Origin: Acidimicrobiia bacterium
GTDB lineage: Bacteria > Actinomycetota > Acidimicrobiia > Acidimicrobiales > Poriferisodalaceae
Direction of reading: 5' to 3'
NCBI GenBank assembly: GCA_026983855.1
Contig: JALSTE010000034.1
Span: 1-24,031 of the forward strand
Length of the DNA stretch: 24,031 nucleotides
In this document: piece after piece, positions 14,628-21,151 of the stretch
Layout: each line of letters starts with the position of its first letter
How positions within the stretch are numbered: the first letter of the stretch is position 1
The notes under the pieces: generated by a model
The model's input: the letters and a program-made list of their open reading frames with translations, nothing else
Database searches by the model: none
Told to the model about the DNA's origin: nothing
Program-made: the position numbers and the translations under genes

Positions 14628-15286
14628 TGGTCGGCCTCGGTCACTGGCCGGTGGCGCTGATCCTGGCCCATGCGGTGGTCGCCTGGGCCACGGCGGCGCT
14701 GATCATGGGCCATCTACGCTGGCGTCGGGCCCGGCGTTGCTCCGCCGGCCTCCCGGAACTTCTCGAGGGGGTGGCGGCCCGACTCCGGTCGGGGGTGTCG
14801 CTGGTGGACGCCCTCCCGGCCCCGCGACCATCGGGAGCCTCACCGGCCGAGGAACGCCTGGCGGACCTCGGGTCCCGGCTGGCCATGGGCCTGCCCCGGG
14901 TGGAGGTGCTCAGCGAATGGTCCCACGACCTGACCGGTGATGACTGGTCCATGGTGGCGGCGGTGCTGTCCATCGGAACCGGTCTCGGAGGGGGTGACGC
15001 CCGGGCCCTGGACGACGCCGCGGTCACCCTCCGGGACCGGTCACTGCGCAGACTGACGGTTCGGACCCAGACGGCCCAGGCTCGGTCCTCGGCCCTGCTG
15101 GTCGGGACATCGCCGTGGATCATCACCCTCGTCTCCTGGGCGGCCGGAGGGGCGGGCGCCCGGTTGCTCGTTTCGACCCGATGGGGTCAGTGGTGTCTCC
15201 TGGCCGCGGCGGGGATGGACCTGGCCGGAGCCCACTGGATGTTCCACATGGTCGGAACCACCGAGAGGAGGGTCGGTGGTCTCTGA
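14624..15286 (+). CDS. tadB: TadB-like pilus platform protein (T2SS F family)
   Basis: A 220-residue inner-membrane protein. One hydrophobic helix at residues ~8-27, a cytoplasmic T2SSF helical domain (LPELLEGVAARLRSGVSLVDAL; later VLSIGTGLGGGDARALDDAA), then hydrophobic segments around 163-177 and 185-205. The motif ARLRSGVSL is typical of TadB/TadC platform proteins. Shorter than usual (about 300). ATG at the ATGA overlap with tadA. It overlaps the next gene by 11 bases. Role: anchors the ATPase in the membrane during pilin assembly. Confidence 0.85.
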   Translation: MMVGLGHWPVALILAHAVVAWATAALIMGHLRWRRARRCSAGLPELLEGVAARLRSGVSLVDALPAPRPSGASPAEERLADLGSRLAMGLPRVEVLSEWSHDLTGDDWSMVAAVLSIGTGLGGGDARALDDAAVTLRDRSLRRLTVRTQTAQARSSALLVGTSPWIITLVSWAAGGAGARLLVSTRWGQWCLLAAAGMDLAGAHWMFHMVGTTERRVGGL

Positions 15287-15842
15287 ACCGGTACTTCTCG
15301 CCGCGGACATGGGTGCGCCCCTGGCTCTTTCGGTGATGATCACGATCTGCGTGTCGGTGGCCCGGTGGTGGTCGGGTATCCGACGGGTCAGGGAGCGTGA
15401 GGCCACGATCGCGGCCGAGATCCCCGCCCTGATGGATCTGGTGCTGGTCGGGGCCCGATCGGGTCTGGGTCTCGGTGCCTCCCTGGAGTTGGCCGCCTCC
15501 CATTCGCGGGGTTCCGCCGCCGTTGAACTCCGCCGGGCCATGACCGCGAGGGGCCGGGGGATACCACTCTCAGAGTGCCTGGCCGGTTTGGGGGACGGTT
15601 GGGGTCCCCATGGTCGCCTGGCGATCGGCGTCCTGCTGGTCTCACATCACTACGGTGAGCCTCTGGTTCCGGCCATGGAGCGCTTGGTCGCCGACCTGCG
15701 GGCCCGGTCCTCGGCCCGGGCCGAGGACGAGGCCCGCAGACTCCCCACCCGGATGCTGGTTCCCCTCGTGTTCCTGGTACTTCCGGCCTTCGCCCTGTTG
15801 ACGGTGATACCCGTGTTGGTGGAGGCCCTCGGTGGGGCCTGA
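15276..15842 (+). CDS. tadC: TadC-like pilus platform protein (T2SS F family)
   Basis: A 188-residue membrane protein, partner of TadB. N-terminal hydrophobic helix (~14-30), T2SSF helical domain with IPALMDLVLVGARSGLGLGASLELAA near 50-75, and a C-terminal hydrophobic helix (MLVPLVFLVLPAFALLTVIPVL, ~162-183). GTG at 15276, 11 bases inside tadB, with AGAGGAGG upstream. Short for the family (about 300). The conserved LVFLVLPAF ending is typical of TadC. Followed by a gap of 112 bases before the pilin gene. Confidence 0.88.
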   Translation: MVSEPVLLAADMGAPLALSVMITICVSVARWWSGIRRVREREATIAAEIPALMDLVLVGARSGLGLGASLELAASHSRGSAAVELRRAMTARGRGIPLSECLAGLGDGWGPHGRLAIGVLLVSHHYGEPLVPAMERLVADLRARSSARAEDEARRLPTRMLVPLVFLVLPAFALLTVIPVLVEALGGA

Positions 15843-15954
15843 GGGTTCGGCCGGGGGCTGTCGGGGTCCGGAGTCCTCGAGGATGTTGAGCTTCCCCCTG
15901 TTCCGACGAGCTTGGGCCGGAGGGCCCACGTTGATCAGCTGAGGAGGCTGCACC

Positions 15955-16206
15955 ATGGACATGGATGACACGAATTGCCAATCACCGCCGGTGACGCAGG
16001 GATGCGGTCCCGTTGACGCACCGGGCCCGGACATCGGTTTCGATGAGACGGGTGAGGACGGCCAGACCACGGCGGAGTACGCACTCCTGACCGGGGCGAT
16101 GGCCCTGATCCTGGGTCTGGTGGCGGCGTGGGCCGCATCCACCGGCAAGATAGGCGGGCTGCTGGACACCGTGTTCGACTCCCTCATCGGCTCCGCCGGG
16201 GGATGA
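15955..16206 (+). CDS. flp: Flp-like pilin (DUF4244-type)
   Basis: An 83-residue small pilin. The N-terminal ~35 residues are an Asp/Pro-rich hydrophilic leader, followed by the class III cleavage-type site EDGQTTAEYALL at ~34-45 and a hydrophobic helix TGAMALILGLVAAWAAS, then a short C-terminus. In Flp pilins the peptidase cuts just after the Gly before QTTAEY, with the conserved Glu at +5. ATG preceded by GAGGAGG about eight bases upstream; an ATG two codons later is also possible. The hydrophilic leader is unusually long. No prepilin peptidase gene lies in this cluster. It overlaps tadE by ATGA. Confidence 0.88.
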   Translation: MDMDDTNCQSPPVTQGCGPVDAPGPDIGFDETGEDGQTTAEYALLTGAMALILGLVAAWAASTGKIGGLLDTVFDSLIGSAGG

Positions 16207-16577
16207 TCCGAAGCCGGCGTCAGGAGGGTCAGACGACCGTCGAGCTGGCCCTCCTGCTGCCCTTCATCGTCGCCCTGTCCCTCACTCTGGTGCAGTTGGC
16301 GCTGGTGGTCAGGGCCCGAATCCTGGTGGTGCACGCGGCGCGGGAGGGGGTCCGGGTGGCCGCGGTCGGTGCCCCCGGTCCCGACATCCGGGAAGCGACG
16401 GTCGGGGCCACGGGCCTGGACCCGAGTCGGATGACCATAGTGGTCGGCCATCCCCGGCCATCGGCGGTCCGGGTGGAGGTCTCCTACCGGGTGCCCGTGC
16501 GGATCCCCCTGGTGGGCAATCTCAGTGATGGACTGGAGGTGTCCTCCGCCGCCACCATGATGCTGGAGGGCCCCTGA
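16203..16577 (+). CDS. tadE: TadE-like pseudopilin
   Basis: A 124-residue minor pilin-like protein. It begins MIRSRRQEGQTTVELALLLPF, the TadE motif in which Gly precedes a Glu-containing hydrophobic helix (residues ~9-33: LALLLPFIVALSLTLVQLALVV). The rest (RARILVVHAAREGVRVAAV, then a beta-rich C-terminus) matches the TadE domain, thought to initiate or cap pilus assembly or to be secreted. ATG at the ATGA overlap with the pilin gene; RBS CCGGGGG upstream. Last gene of the Tad cluster, convergent with the macrodomain gene. Confidence 0.88.
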   Translation: MIRSRRQEGQTTVELALLLPFIVALSLTLVQLALVVRARILVVHAAREGVRVAAVGAPGPDIREATVGATGLDPSRMTIVVGHPRPSAVRVEVSYRVPVRIPLVGNLSDGLEVSSAATMMLEGP

Positions 16578-16582
16578 GTCTT

Positions 16583-16598
16583 CCATCCGGCCGGATGG
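16583..16598. terminator. 16-bp perfect palindrome after tadE
   Basis: CCATCCGGCCGGATGG, six bases after the tadE stop in the gap before the convergent macrodomain gene; can form a hairpin with a tight loop. No T-tract. Confidence 0.4.
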
Positions 16599-16690
16599 GG
16601 TCGGCGGATGATTCAGGGGGTCGGGTCCCGGTGCGCCTTTTGGCGGGTGTCCGCGGGTGTTCGCGGGGTTCGGGGTGCCGGTGGGAGGGA

Positions 16691-17347
16691 TCAGGGGGTC
16701 GGGTCGGAATCGGTTGGGTTGGCCCGATTCTCTGAGAGCAGGTCTCGGTACAGATCGGCGGTCCGGGAGTCGAACGCCACCAGAATCACGTCCTGCACCG
16801 GGGTGGGAGTCTCCCTCAGAGTGGTGAGGGCGATGGCGGCCGCGAGGTCGGAGGGGAAACCGTACACCCCGGTGCTGATGGCGGGGATGGCCACCGACGT
16901 GGCCCCGACCTCCTCCGCCCGGGCCAGAATCGAGCGGTAGGTCGAGGCCAGCAGTTCGGGCTCTCGGGACCGCCCTCCCCGCCAGATCGGTCCCACCGCG
17001 TGGATGACCCACCTGGCGGGCAGCTCGAACCCGGGGGTGACCACCGCCTCCCCCGTCGGACAGTGGCCTATTCCCCGCGAGGCCTCCAGGAGCCGGGGGC
17101 CGGCGGCGGAGTGAACGGCTCCGTCCACACCCCCGCCCCCGGCCAGTGCCTCGTTGGCGGCGGTCACGATGGCATCGACATGACATCGCGTGATGTCACC
17201 CTGGAACACCGAGATCCGGGTGTGGTCGATTCCCGGTGCCGGAGCGCTTCGGGAGCACTCGGTGGTGACGGGGTCACGACTTTCAACGGATCGGGTGCCG
17301 TCATGGGAGGAGTCAGACGATCCGGTAGTACCACTGGCAGAGGCCAT
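16691..17347 (-). CDS. Macrodomain protein (O-acetyl-ADP-ribose deacetylase-like)
   Basis: 218 residues: a Ser/Thr-rich N-terminal stretch of ~40, then a macrodomain from FQGDITRCHVDAIVTAANEALAGGGGVDGAVHSAAG (about 50-85), TGEAVVTPGFELPARWVIHAVGP, and AIPAISTGVYGFP (about 145-165). The Asn in AANE and the Gly-rich loop are the ADP-ribose site. Members hydrolyse ADP-ribose conjugates or O-acetyl-ADP-ribose; the physiological substrate is not known. ATG at 17347 chosen, with GAGAGTGAG nearby; a TTG at 17398 would add 17 residues (IEITRAAVKTALRVSK) and lies five bases after a possible -10. Probably monocistronic. Its neighbours give no further clue. Confidence 0.92.
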   Translation of the reverse strand: MASASGTTGSSDSSHDGTRSVESRDPVTTECSRSAPAPGIDHTRISVFQGDITRCHVDAIVTAANEALAGGGGVDGAVHSAAGPRLLEASRGIGHCPTGEAVVTPGFELPARWVIHAVGPIWRGGRSREPELLASTYRSILARAEEVGATSVAIPAISTGVYGFPSDLAAAIALTTLRETPTPVQDVILVAFDSRTADLYRDLLSENRANPTDSDPTP

Positions 17348-17710
17348 TTTGCTCACTCTCAGTGCGGTTTTGACCGCCGCGCGGGTGATTTCTATCAAGC
17401 GCTACTTTAGGTTGAAGTTTTACTTGCGCTGTTGTCGCCGAACAGCAACAATCTCCGCCGTGTAATTACCCAGATGTCCTCCTCTGATTCGGAGCGGCAC
17501 CGTTCCGGTGGTCTTCACTGGGAGCGGGAGTGGCTTTCGGTTCGGGCGAAGGGGTGGTCCCGGTTCCCCCGAGGCTCTCCGGAGGACCAAGTGGGTTGGC
17601 CGACGGGGCCGATTCGCGATGGGTTGTTGCCACGGAACACAAATGGGCAGTGAGCACTACGAAGCATCGAGGTGGGTGCCGGACACGTCCGGTGCCGACC
17701 GGAGGACAGA
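17348..17710. other. Divergent intergenic region with AT-rich patch
   Basis: 363 bp between the macrodomain and whiB genes. Around 17390-17470 the base composition is clearly richer in A/T than the rest of the window. On the minus strand TAAAGT (17409-17404) may be a -10 for the macrodomain gene, and an inverted repeat GCTGTT/AACAGC (17428-17446) lies where its -35 would be. The right half is GC-rich, and GGAGGAC precedes the whiB ATG. Confidence 0.5.
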
Positions 17711-18025
17711 ATGGCACTAGTCAGTGGGATAAGCGGCCCGAGTGGGCTGATCGCCGCTACCGAGGAGGACGCCCCACGCACGTGGTGGGACTTCGCCAAC
17801 TGTCTCGGGGTGGAGCCCGACCTCTTCTTCCCCGAGAGGGGGGCCTCCACCCGTGAGGCCAAGGAGGTCTGCCGGGGCTGCGTCGTTCGGGAGGACTGCC
17901 TCGAGTACGCCCTCACTCACGGTGAGAAATTCGGAATCTGGGGAGGCATGAGCGAGCGGGAGCGACGCCGACTTCGCCGTCAGCGGGCCCTGCTCCGCCG
18001 CTCGGCGGCCGATCAGGCCGGCTGA
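17711..18025 (+). CDS. whiB: WhiB-family Fe-S transcription regulator (WhiB2-like)
   Basis: A 104-residue protein with the four cluster-ligand cysteines Cys31, Cys54-x-x-Cys57 and Cys63, the G(I)WGG turn GIWGGMSERERRRLRR near 77-92, and a basic C-terminal tail for DNA binding or sigma contact. Members bind a 4Fe-4S cluster and act with the primary sigma factor. The WWDFANC lead resembles WhiB2/WhmD, a sporulation/septation regulator, but the exact subgroup is uncertain. ATG at 17711 with GGAGGAC seven bases upstream; an in-frame upstream ATG at 17672 is less likely. Followed by two hairpins before tatA. Confidence 0.93.
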   Translation: MALVSGISGPSGLIAATEEDAPRTWWDFANCLGVEPDLFFPERGASTREAKEVCRGCVVREDCLEYALTHGEKFGIWGGMSERERRRLRRQRALLRRSAADQAG

Positions 18026-18034
18026 GCCACCGTA

Positions 18035-18052
18035 GGCGCCGGTTTCGGCGCC
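18035..18052 (+). terminator. Hairpin after whiB
   Basis: GGCGCCG-GTTT-CGGCGCC, nine bases after the whiB stop; no T-tract. Confidence 0.5.
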
Positions 18053-18067
18053 GGGCCGTATTCCCCG

Positions 18068-18096
18068 GCGGGGCGGGAACGGGAACTCCGCCCCGC
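18068..18096. repeat. Inverted repeat with two GGGAAC copies in its loop
   Basis: Perfect 9-bp arms GCGGGGCGG / CCGCCCCGC, 11-nt loop. The GGGAAC hexamers at 18075-18080 and 18081-18086 overlap or fill the loop. It lies between whiB and tatA and could be a second terminator or an operator. Confidence 0.45.
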
Positions 18097-18120
18097 TGCG
18101 GTGAGGAGTGGCCGGAGAGG

Positions 18121-18126
18121 TACCCT
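18121..18126 (+). promoter_or_regulatory. -10 element, leaderless tatA transcript
   Basis: TACCCT (TANNNT) ends seven bases before the tatA GTG, with no Shine-Dalgarno sequence, the pattern of leaderless mRNA. No clear -35. Confidence 0.4.
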
Positions 18127-18133
18127 GTGGGTC

Positions 18134-18292
18134 GTGAATCTCGGCGCACCAGAGTTGCTCATCATTCTCGTCGTGGTCCTGCTGTTGTTCGGCGGGTCGA
18201 AGTTGCCCAAGCTGGCCCGATCCCTGGGCGAGGCCCAGAAGGAATTCAAGGCCGGGCTCGACAAGGGCGACGACGACTCCGACGAGTCCTGA
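18134..18292 (+). CDS. tatA: Sec-independent translocase subunit TatA/TatE
   Basis: A 52-residue membrane protein: short N-terminus, transmembrane helix LLIILVVVLLLFG (8-20), the FGGSKLPKLARSLGEAQKEFKAGL amphipathic helix with the invariant Phe-Gly pair, and an acidic Asp/Ser tail. This is the classic TatA layout; it is at the short end of the family (usually 60-90). It forms the pore that exports folded proteins. GTG at 18134 is set by the family start and a possible leaderless promoter. It lies upstream of a sigE-like gene, whereas in Mycobacterium tuberculosis tatB lies near sigE-rseA, so a link between Tat and envelope stress is plausible. Confidence 0.93.
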   Translation: MNLGAPELLIILVVVLLLFGGSKLPKLARSLGEAQKEFKAGLDKGDDDSDES

Positions 18293-18485
18293 CAGGGCTC
18301 CTTCGGTGACCCCCGACCCCGGGACCACCCGGGGAACGGGTCCAGGTCCCGCGCCCGTACCTTCTCCGTCGATGTCCCGACACCGTTCCCCCCATCGCTC
18401 CGGCGATACTGGCGGGAACGACGGGACGTGGATCGGCGATTGGTTCCTCGGGGTGGCACCGCGACATCTCCCTGGCGACATTGAC

Positions 18486-18512
18486 GGGAACCACCGGGAC
18501 GAACCGGTCGTT
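18486..18512 (+). promoter_or_regulatory. SigE-type ECF promoter upstream of the sigma factor gene
   Basis: GGGAACCA (18486-18493), 15-bp spacer, CGTT (18509-18512). This fits the mycobacterial SigE promoter pattern GGGAACYA-N15/16-CGTT. Transcription would start near 18519, suggesting autoregulation. Weaker GGGAAC copies lie at 18332 and 18414. Confidence 0.6.
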
Positions 18513-18558
18513 GTTGGAGGTGACCGGATCCTTCCGGGCGTTCCATCGGGATCGTGCC

Positions 18559-19110
18559 ATGGCCTCTGACCGTGCCCGTCCCCGCCGGAGCGGTGCCAGG
18601 AGGAGAGGTCGCCCCGCCGAACTCGTTCCCACCTGGGAGGACGTGGCCCGTGAACACGGATCATTCATCTACACGGTCGCCTACCGCCTCACCGGTAGTC
18701 GGGACGACGCCCAGGACCTCGTGCAGGAGGTCCTGCTGAGGGTGAGACGCGGACTGGAGACCTACAAGCCGGGATCCATGCACGGTTGGCTGGCCCGGAT
18801 CACCACCAACGCCTTCCTGGACGACGTGCGACGCCGGAAGCGCCGTCCCGCCGATGCCCTACCGGAGGATCCGGACTGGGTACTCCCCCCCTCGATGGCC
18901 GCCGATGAGGCCCTGTCCCACCGTTCGCTTCCCGACGAGGTGCAGAAGGCGATCACCGATCTCCCCGAGGATTACCGGGTGGCCGTGGTGTACAGCGACG
19001 TGGTGGGTATGAGCTACCAGGAGATCTCCGACGCCCTGGGAGTGCCGATCGGGACGGTCCGCAGTCGCATCCACCGGGGACGTGACCGACTCAGGACCGC
19101 CCTCTCATGA
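18559..19110 (+). CDS. sigE: ECF RNA polymerase sigma factor, SigE-like
   Basis: 183 residues. Basic N-terminal lead, then sigma-2 (EHGSFIYTVAYRLTGSRDDAQDLVQEVLLRVRRGL, GWLARITTNAFLDDVRRRKRR) and sigma-4 (ITDLPEDYRVAVVYSDVVGMSYQEISDALGVPIGTVRSRIHRGRDRLR). The order and spacing match mycobacterial SigE, including the ALPEDPDW linker. The start is not fixed: ATG 18559 lacks a good ribosome site, while GTG 18520 lies right at the start site predicted from the SigE-type promoter, so a leaderless, 13-residue longer form is possible. An anti-sigma gene begins 28 bases after its stop. It directs RNA polymerase to envelope/redox stress genes (family knowledge). Confidence 0.92.
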   Translation: MASDRARPRRSGARRRGRPAELVPTWEDVAREHGSFIYTVAYRLTGSRDDAQDLVQEVLLRVRRGLETYKPGSMHGWLARITTNAFLDDVRRRKRRPADALPEDPDWVLPPSMAADEALSHRSLPDEVQKAITDLPEDYRVAVVYSDVVGMSYQEISDALGVPIGTVRSRIHRGRDRLRTALS

Positions 19111-19138
19111 GGGCAGCGACGGCCACCGGGCCAGTGTC

Positions 19139-19951
19139 ATGAGTACTGAACCCCGAGATCTGCTCAGCGCCTACATCGACGGTGAACTGGACCCCGACGA
19201 GGTGGCGCTGGTGGAGGCTCACCTGGCCGAGCAACCCGGACTGCGGGAGGAGTTGGATGCACTCTGGCGAACCCGTCAGTTGGTGAGGGACCTTCCCCTG
19301 CTGCCTCTCCCGGAGGGATTCCGACCCATACCGAGGAGTCGGTCCCCCCTCAGTCCCGCGCCCACCCGGCGGAGGATCGGGGCCCGGTCTCTGCTGGCCG
19401 GTGCGGTGGCCACGTTGATGGTCTGGGGCCTGCTCCTCAGCGTCGACCCCGTCGGCGAGGCGGTGGTGAGACCCGATTTGGCTTCGGTGGTCGGTAGCCA
19501 CATATCAGTCCTGGGTGAGGGCAATTCGACCTCCTCGGGTGTCTCGGAGATGCCGATGGACACCGAGGCGATCACCGCACCGGAGTACATGGATGGTGAT
19601 TTCCGTCTGATGTACGCCGAGAAGAAGGGTGACATGGCCCAGGCCATGTACTCCGACGGGATCCGGAGGATCTCGCTCTTCGAACAGCGGGGCCGGATCG
19701 ACTGGCACTCCATGCCCGAGGACGGTGAGATGATGATGATCGACGGGGCCACCGCCTGGCACGGTGCGATCAGGGGCTACGACGTGCTGCTGACCGAACG
19801 GCGGGGGATGGTGTACGTGCTCGTGGGTTCGGGGACGTCGGAGTCCGCCATGGAGGAGATGACCTCCCAGATGCCCGGGGCCGACACCTCTGTGTGGCAC
19901 CGCCTGATCGGGTTCTGCGGGAGGACCGTCGACTTCTTCGGCCTGGGCTGA
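19139..19951 (+). CDS. Membrane anti-sigma factor (RseA-like) with extracytoplasmic domain
   Basis: 270 residues. Cytoplasmic N-terminal domain (LLSAYIDGELDPDEVALVEAHLAEQPGLREELDAL, near 8-42) has the anti-sigma helix pattern, but the HxxxCxxC zinc ligands of the ZAS subfamily are absent: the Cys positions hold other residues. A transmembrane helix (SLLAGAVATLMVWGLLLSV, ~88-106) follows, and then an extracytoplasmic domain rich in Met and Asp with ARGYDVLLTERRGMVYVLVGSG-like strands, suggestive of a RseB/MucB-like sensor. ATG at 19139 chosen; a GTG at 19082 would overlap the sigma gene. It probably sequesters the SigE-like factor until an envelope signal releases it. Opposes the minus-strand whiB gene across a strong terminator. 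Confidence 0.85.
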   Translation: MSTEPRDLLSAYIDGELDPDEVALVEAHLAEQPGLREELDALWRTRQLVRDLPLLPLPEGFRPIPRSRSPLSPAPTRRRIGARSLLAGAVATLMVWGLLLSVDPVGEAVVRPDLASVVGSHISVLGEGNSTSSGVSEMPMDTEAITAPEYMDGDFRLMYAEKKGDMAQAMYSDGIRRISLFEQRGRIDWHSMPEDGEMMMIDGATAWHGAIRGYDVLLTERRGMVYVLVGSGTSESAMEEMTSQMPGADTSVWHRLIGFCGRTVDFFGLG

Positions 19952-20034
19952 TCCCACTGGGGGTGTCCCTCCCGGGCCCGGCCGGGGTGTCGGGGGAACG
20001 CAGGATGAGGTGACCGGATCCGGGTTGAAAACGG

Positions 20035-20062
20035 CCTGAGAGGACCTCGTGGTCCTCTCAGG
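20035..20062. terminator. Strong bidirectional terminator between anti-sigma and whiB genes
   Basis: Perfect 12-bp stem CCTGAGAGGACC / GGTCCTCTCAGG with a TCGT loop. On the minus strand the hairpin is followed by CCGTTTTCAA, a T-rich tail, so it ends the whiB transcript well; it also stops readthrough from the plus strand. Confidence 0.85.
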
Positions 20063-20101
20063 TCCCGTCGACCCATGGATTCATACCGGATCGGTGAGTG
20101 C

Positions 20102-20353
20102 TCAGGCGGAAACCTGGGCCGCCTCGGCCTCGATCCGGCGTTGCTTGAGGATCCGACGCCTCTGACGCTCCGAGGTACCACCCCAGACGCCATGGTCGAT
20201 ACGGTTCCTCAGCGCGTACTCCAGGCACTGCCCCTTGACGGGGCAGTCGGCGCAGATCTTGCGCGCCTTCTCCACCCCGACCCCGTCACTGGGGAAGAAG
20301 GCTGTAGGTGGTTTGTCGGCACAGTTGCCCTGTGCCATCCAATCGTTGCTCAT
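20102..20353 (-). CDS. WhiB-family Fe-S transcription regulator (WhiB1-like)
   Basis: An 83-residue protein with Cys11, Cys34-x-x-Cys37, Cys43 as cluster ligands, the GVWGGTSERQRRR turn (55-67) and a basic tail. The short acidic N-terminus and compact size fit the WhiB1 subgroup (essential in mycobacteria), but the subgroup is not certain. ATG at 20353 chosen because GGAGGG lies nine bases upstream; the ATG at 20362 directly abuts that sequence. Its promoter has TATAAG and a SigE-type match (see the promoter entry), so it may respond to the ECF factor two genes away. Convergent with the anti-sigma gene. Confidence 0.93.
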   Translation of the reverse strand: MSNDWMAQGNCADKPPTAFFPSDGVGVEKARKICADCPVKGQCLEYALRNRIDHGVWGGTSERQRRRILKQRRIEAEAAQVSA

Positions 20354-20741
20354 GCGACGCATCCCTCCGTCTCACTCTTATACGTTCGGCCCGCTCCTCC
20401 GGTTCCCACCGGAGGAAGATTTATGCCGTTCGATCGAGTGTGTGTAGGTGCAATCCGCCCGTCGTCCGAGATCAACGGTACTCAAGAGATCGGCTTTCAC
20501 CACTGTTTCGGGGTATTCGGTCTTCGGATCGACACCTCGCCGCGGTGGCCGACCACCGGGTCCACCGGGTTCCCGGTCACCGATCGTTGGTGGGGACGAC
20601 CCCGAGGGGGGCGGCGAACCGCGTCTGGACCGGGCAGCGGTACAGTTGTCAGGTCCTGTCCGGTCCCCGGGGAGTACCAACCCGGTCCCGGACCGGCCGC
20701 GCCGTCAACCCGCCCGATGGCGGGACACCAAGGAGCCGAGA
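20354..20741. other. Intergenic region between whiB and a small unknown gene
   Basis: 388 bp between divergent genes. It holds the whiB promoter (20377-20407), an inverted repeat CCTCCGGT-TCCC-ACCGGAGG (20396-20415) that covers its -35 box, and a frame starting at 20423 judged spurious. For the plus-strand gene, TACAGT (about 20642-20647) could be a -10. The remainder shows nothing else. Confidence 0.5.
20377..20407 (-). promoter_or_regulatory. whiB promoter: TATAAG and SigE-like element
   Basis: Reading the minus strand: GGGAACCG (20407-20400), 15-bp spacer, CGTA (20384-20381), two mismatches from GGGAACYA-N15/16-CGTT. TATAAG (20382-20377) overlaps the second box and is a good housekeeping -10. 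The -35 box lies inside an inverted repeat (20396-20415) which may be an operator. Confidence 0.5.
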
Positions 20742-21011
20742 GTGACCGACGCCGACTACGACGAGGAGCGACCCCCACCGGTGGCGGGGGCCCGGGTGAT
20801 CTACCTCGGACCGGTGGCACCACACTGGGAGATCGAATGCACCTTCGGTGACACCCAGGCCGTGGACGGCCTCCGAGCCCGCAGTATGGCCCGCCTGGCC
20901 CTCCTACCGCCCCACGATCCTCAGTTCCGACGAAACCGCGAGAGGGTGGTCAGGGACGCGGAGAGGGAGAACATCGAACTCGAGTGGGACCTCGGAATTC
21001 CCGAGGAATGA
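20742..21011 (+). CDS. Small conserved-looking protein of unknown function
   Basis: 89 residues, not recognised. GTG at 20742 has AAGGAG seven bases upstream. Acidic N-terminus (TDADYDEERPPPVAGA), then a hydrophobic strand-like ARVIYLGPVAPHWEI, a central helix with basic residues (GLRARSMARLALLPP) and a C-terminal acidic helix (RNRERVVRDAERENIELEWDL). No membrane helix, no signal peptide; a single Cys. Strong G/C bias at third positions supports that it is real. Upstream of phoU but separated by 140 bases with no clear link. Confidence 0.75.
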   Translation: MTDADYDEERPPPVAGARVIYLGPVAPHWEIECTFGDTQAVDGLRARSMARLALLPPHDPQFRRNRERVVRDAERENIELEWDLGIPEE

Positions 21012-21151
21012 CGGTGCCCACCCCCACCCGGCGAGTCGACCCCGGGATTCCCCTAACCGGACCGGGACCGATCGAACCCGTGGGGCTGGGCTAGGTCAGC
21101 CGGTGTTCTCCGGTTCCGGGCCACGATGATGCCCACGATGAGGCCGACGCG

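Noticed and set aside
15642..17186. Long minus-strand frame of 514 codons across tadC, flp, tadE and the macrodomain gene
   Set aside because: It crosses several conserved genes and both strands' terminators; composition is Pro/Gly/Arg/His-rich, as expected for a shadow frame.
20423..20851. Frame with ATG after GGAGGAAG, 142 codons
   Set aside because: Good ribosome site, but codon third positions are not G/C-biased at the start, the later part is low-complexity, and it runs into the well-supported gene at 20742 in another frame. GGAGG is also explained by the inverted repeat over the whiB -35 box.
21012..21151. PHO/RegX3 box upstream of phoU
   Set aside because: GTTCTCCG and GTTCCGGG near 21103-21118 look like repeats, but the spacing is 8 rather than 11 bases, so the match is too weak to claim.
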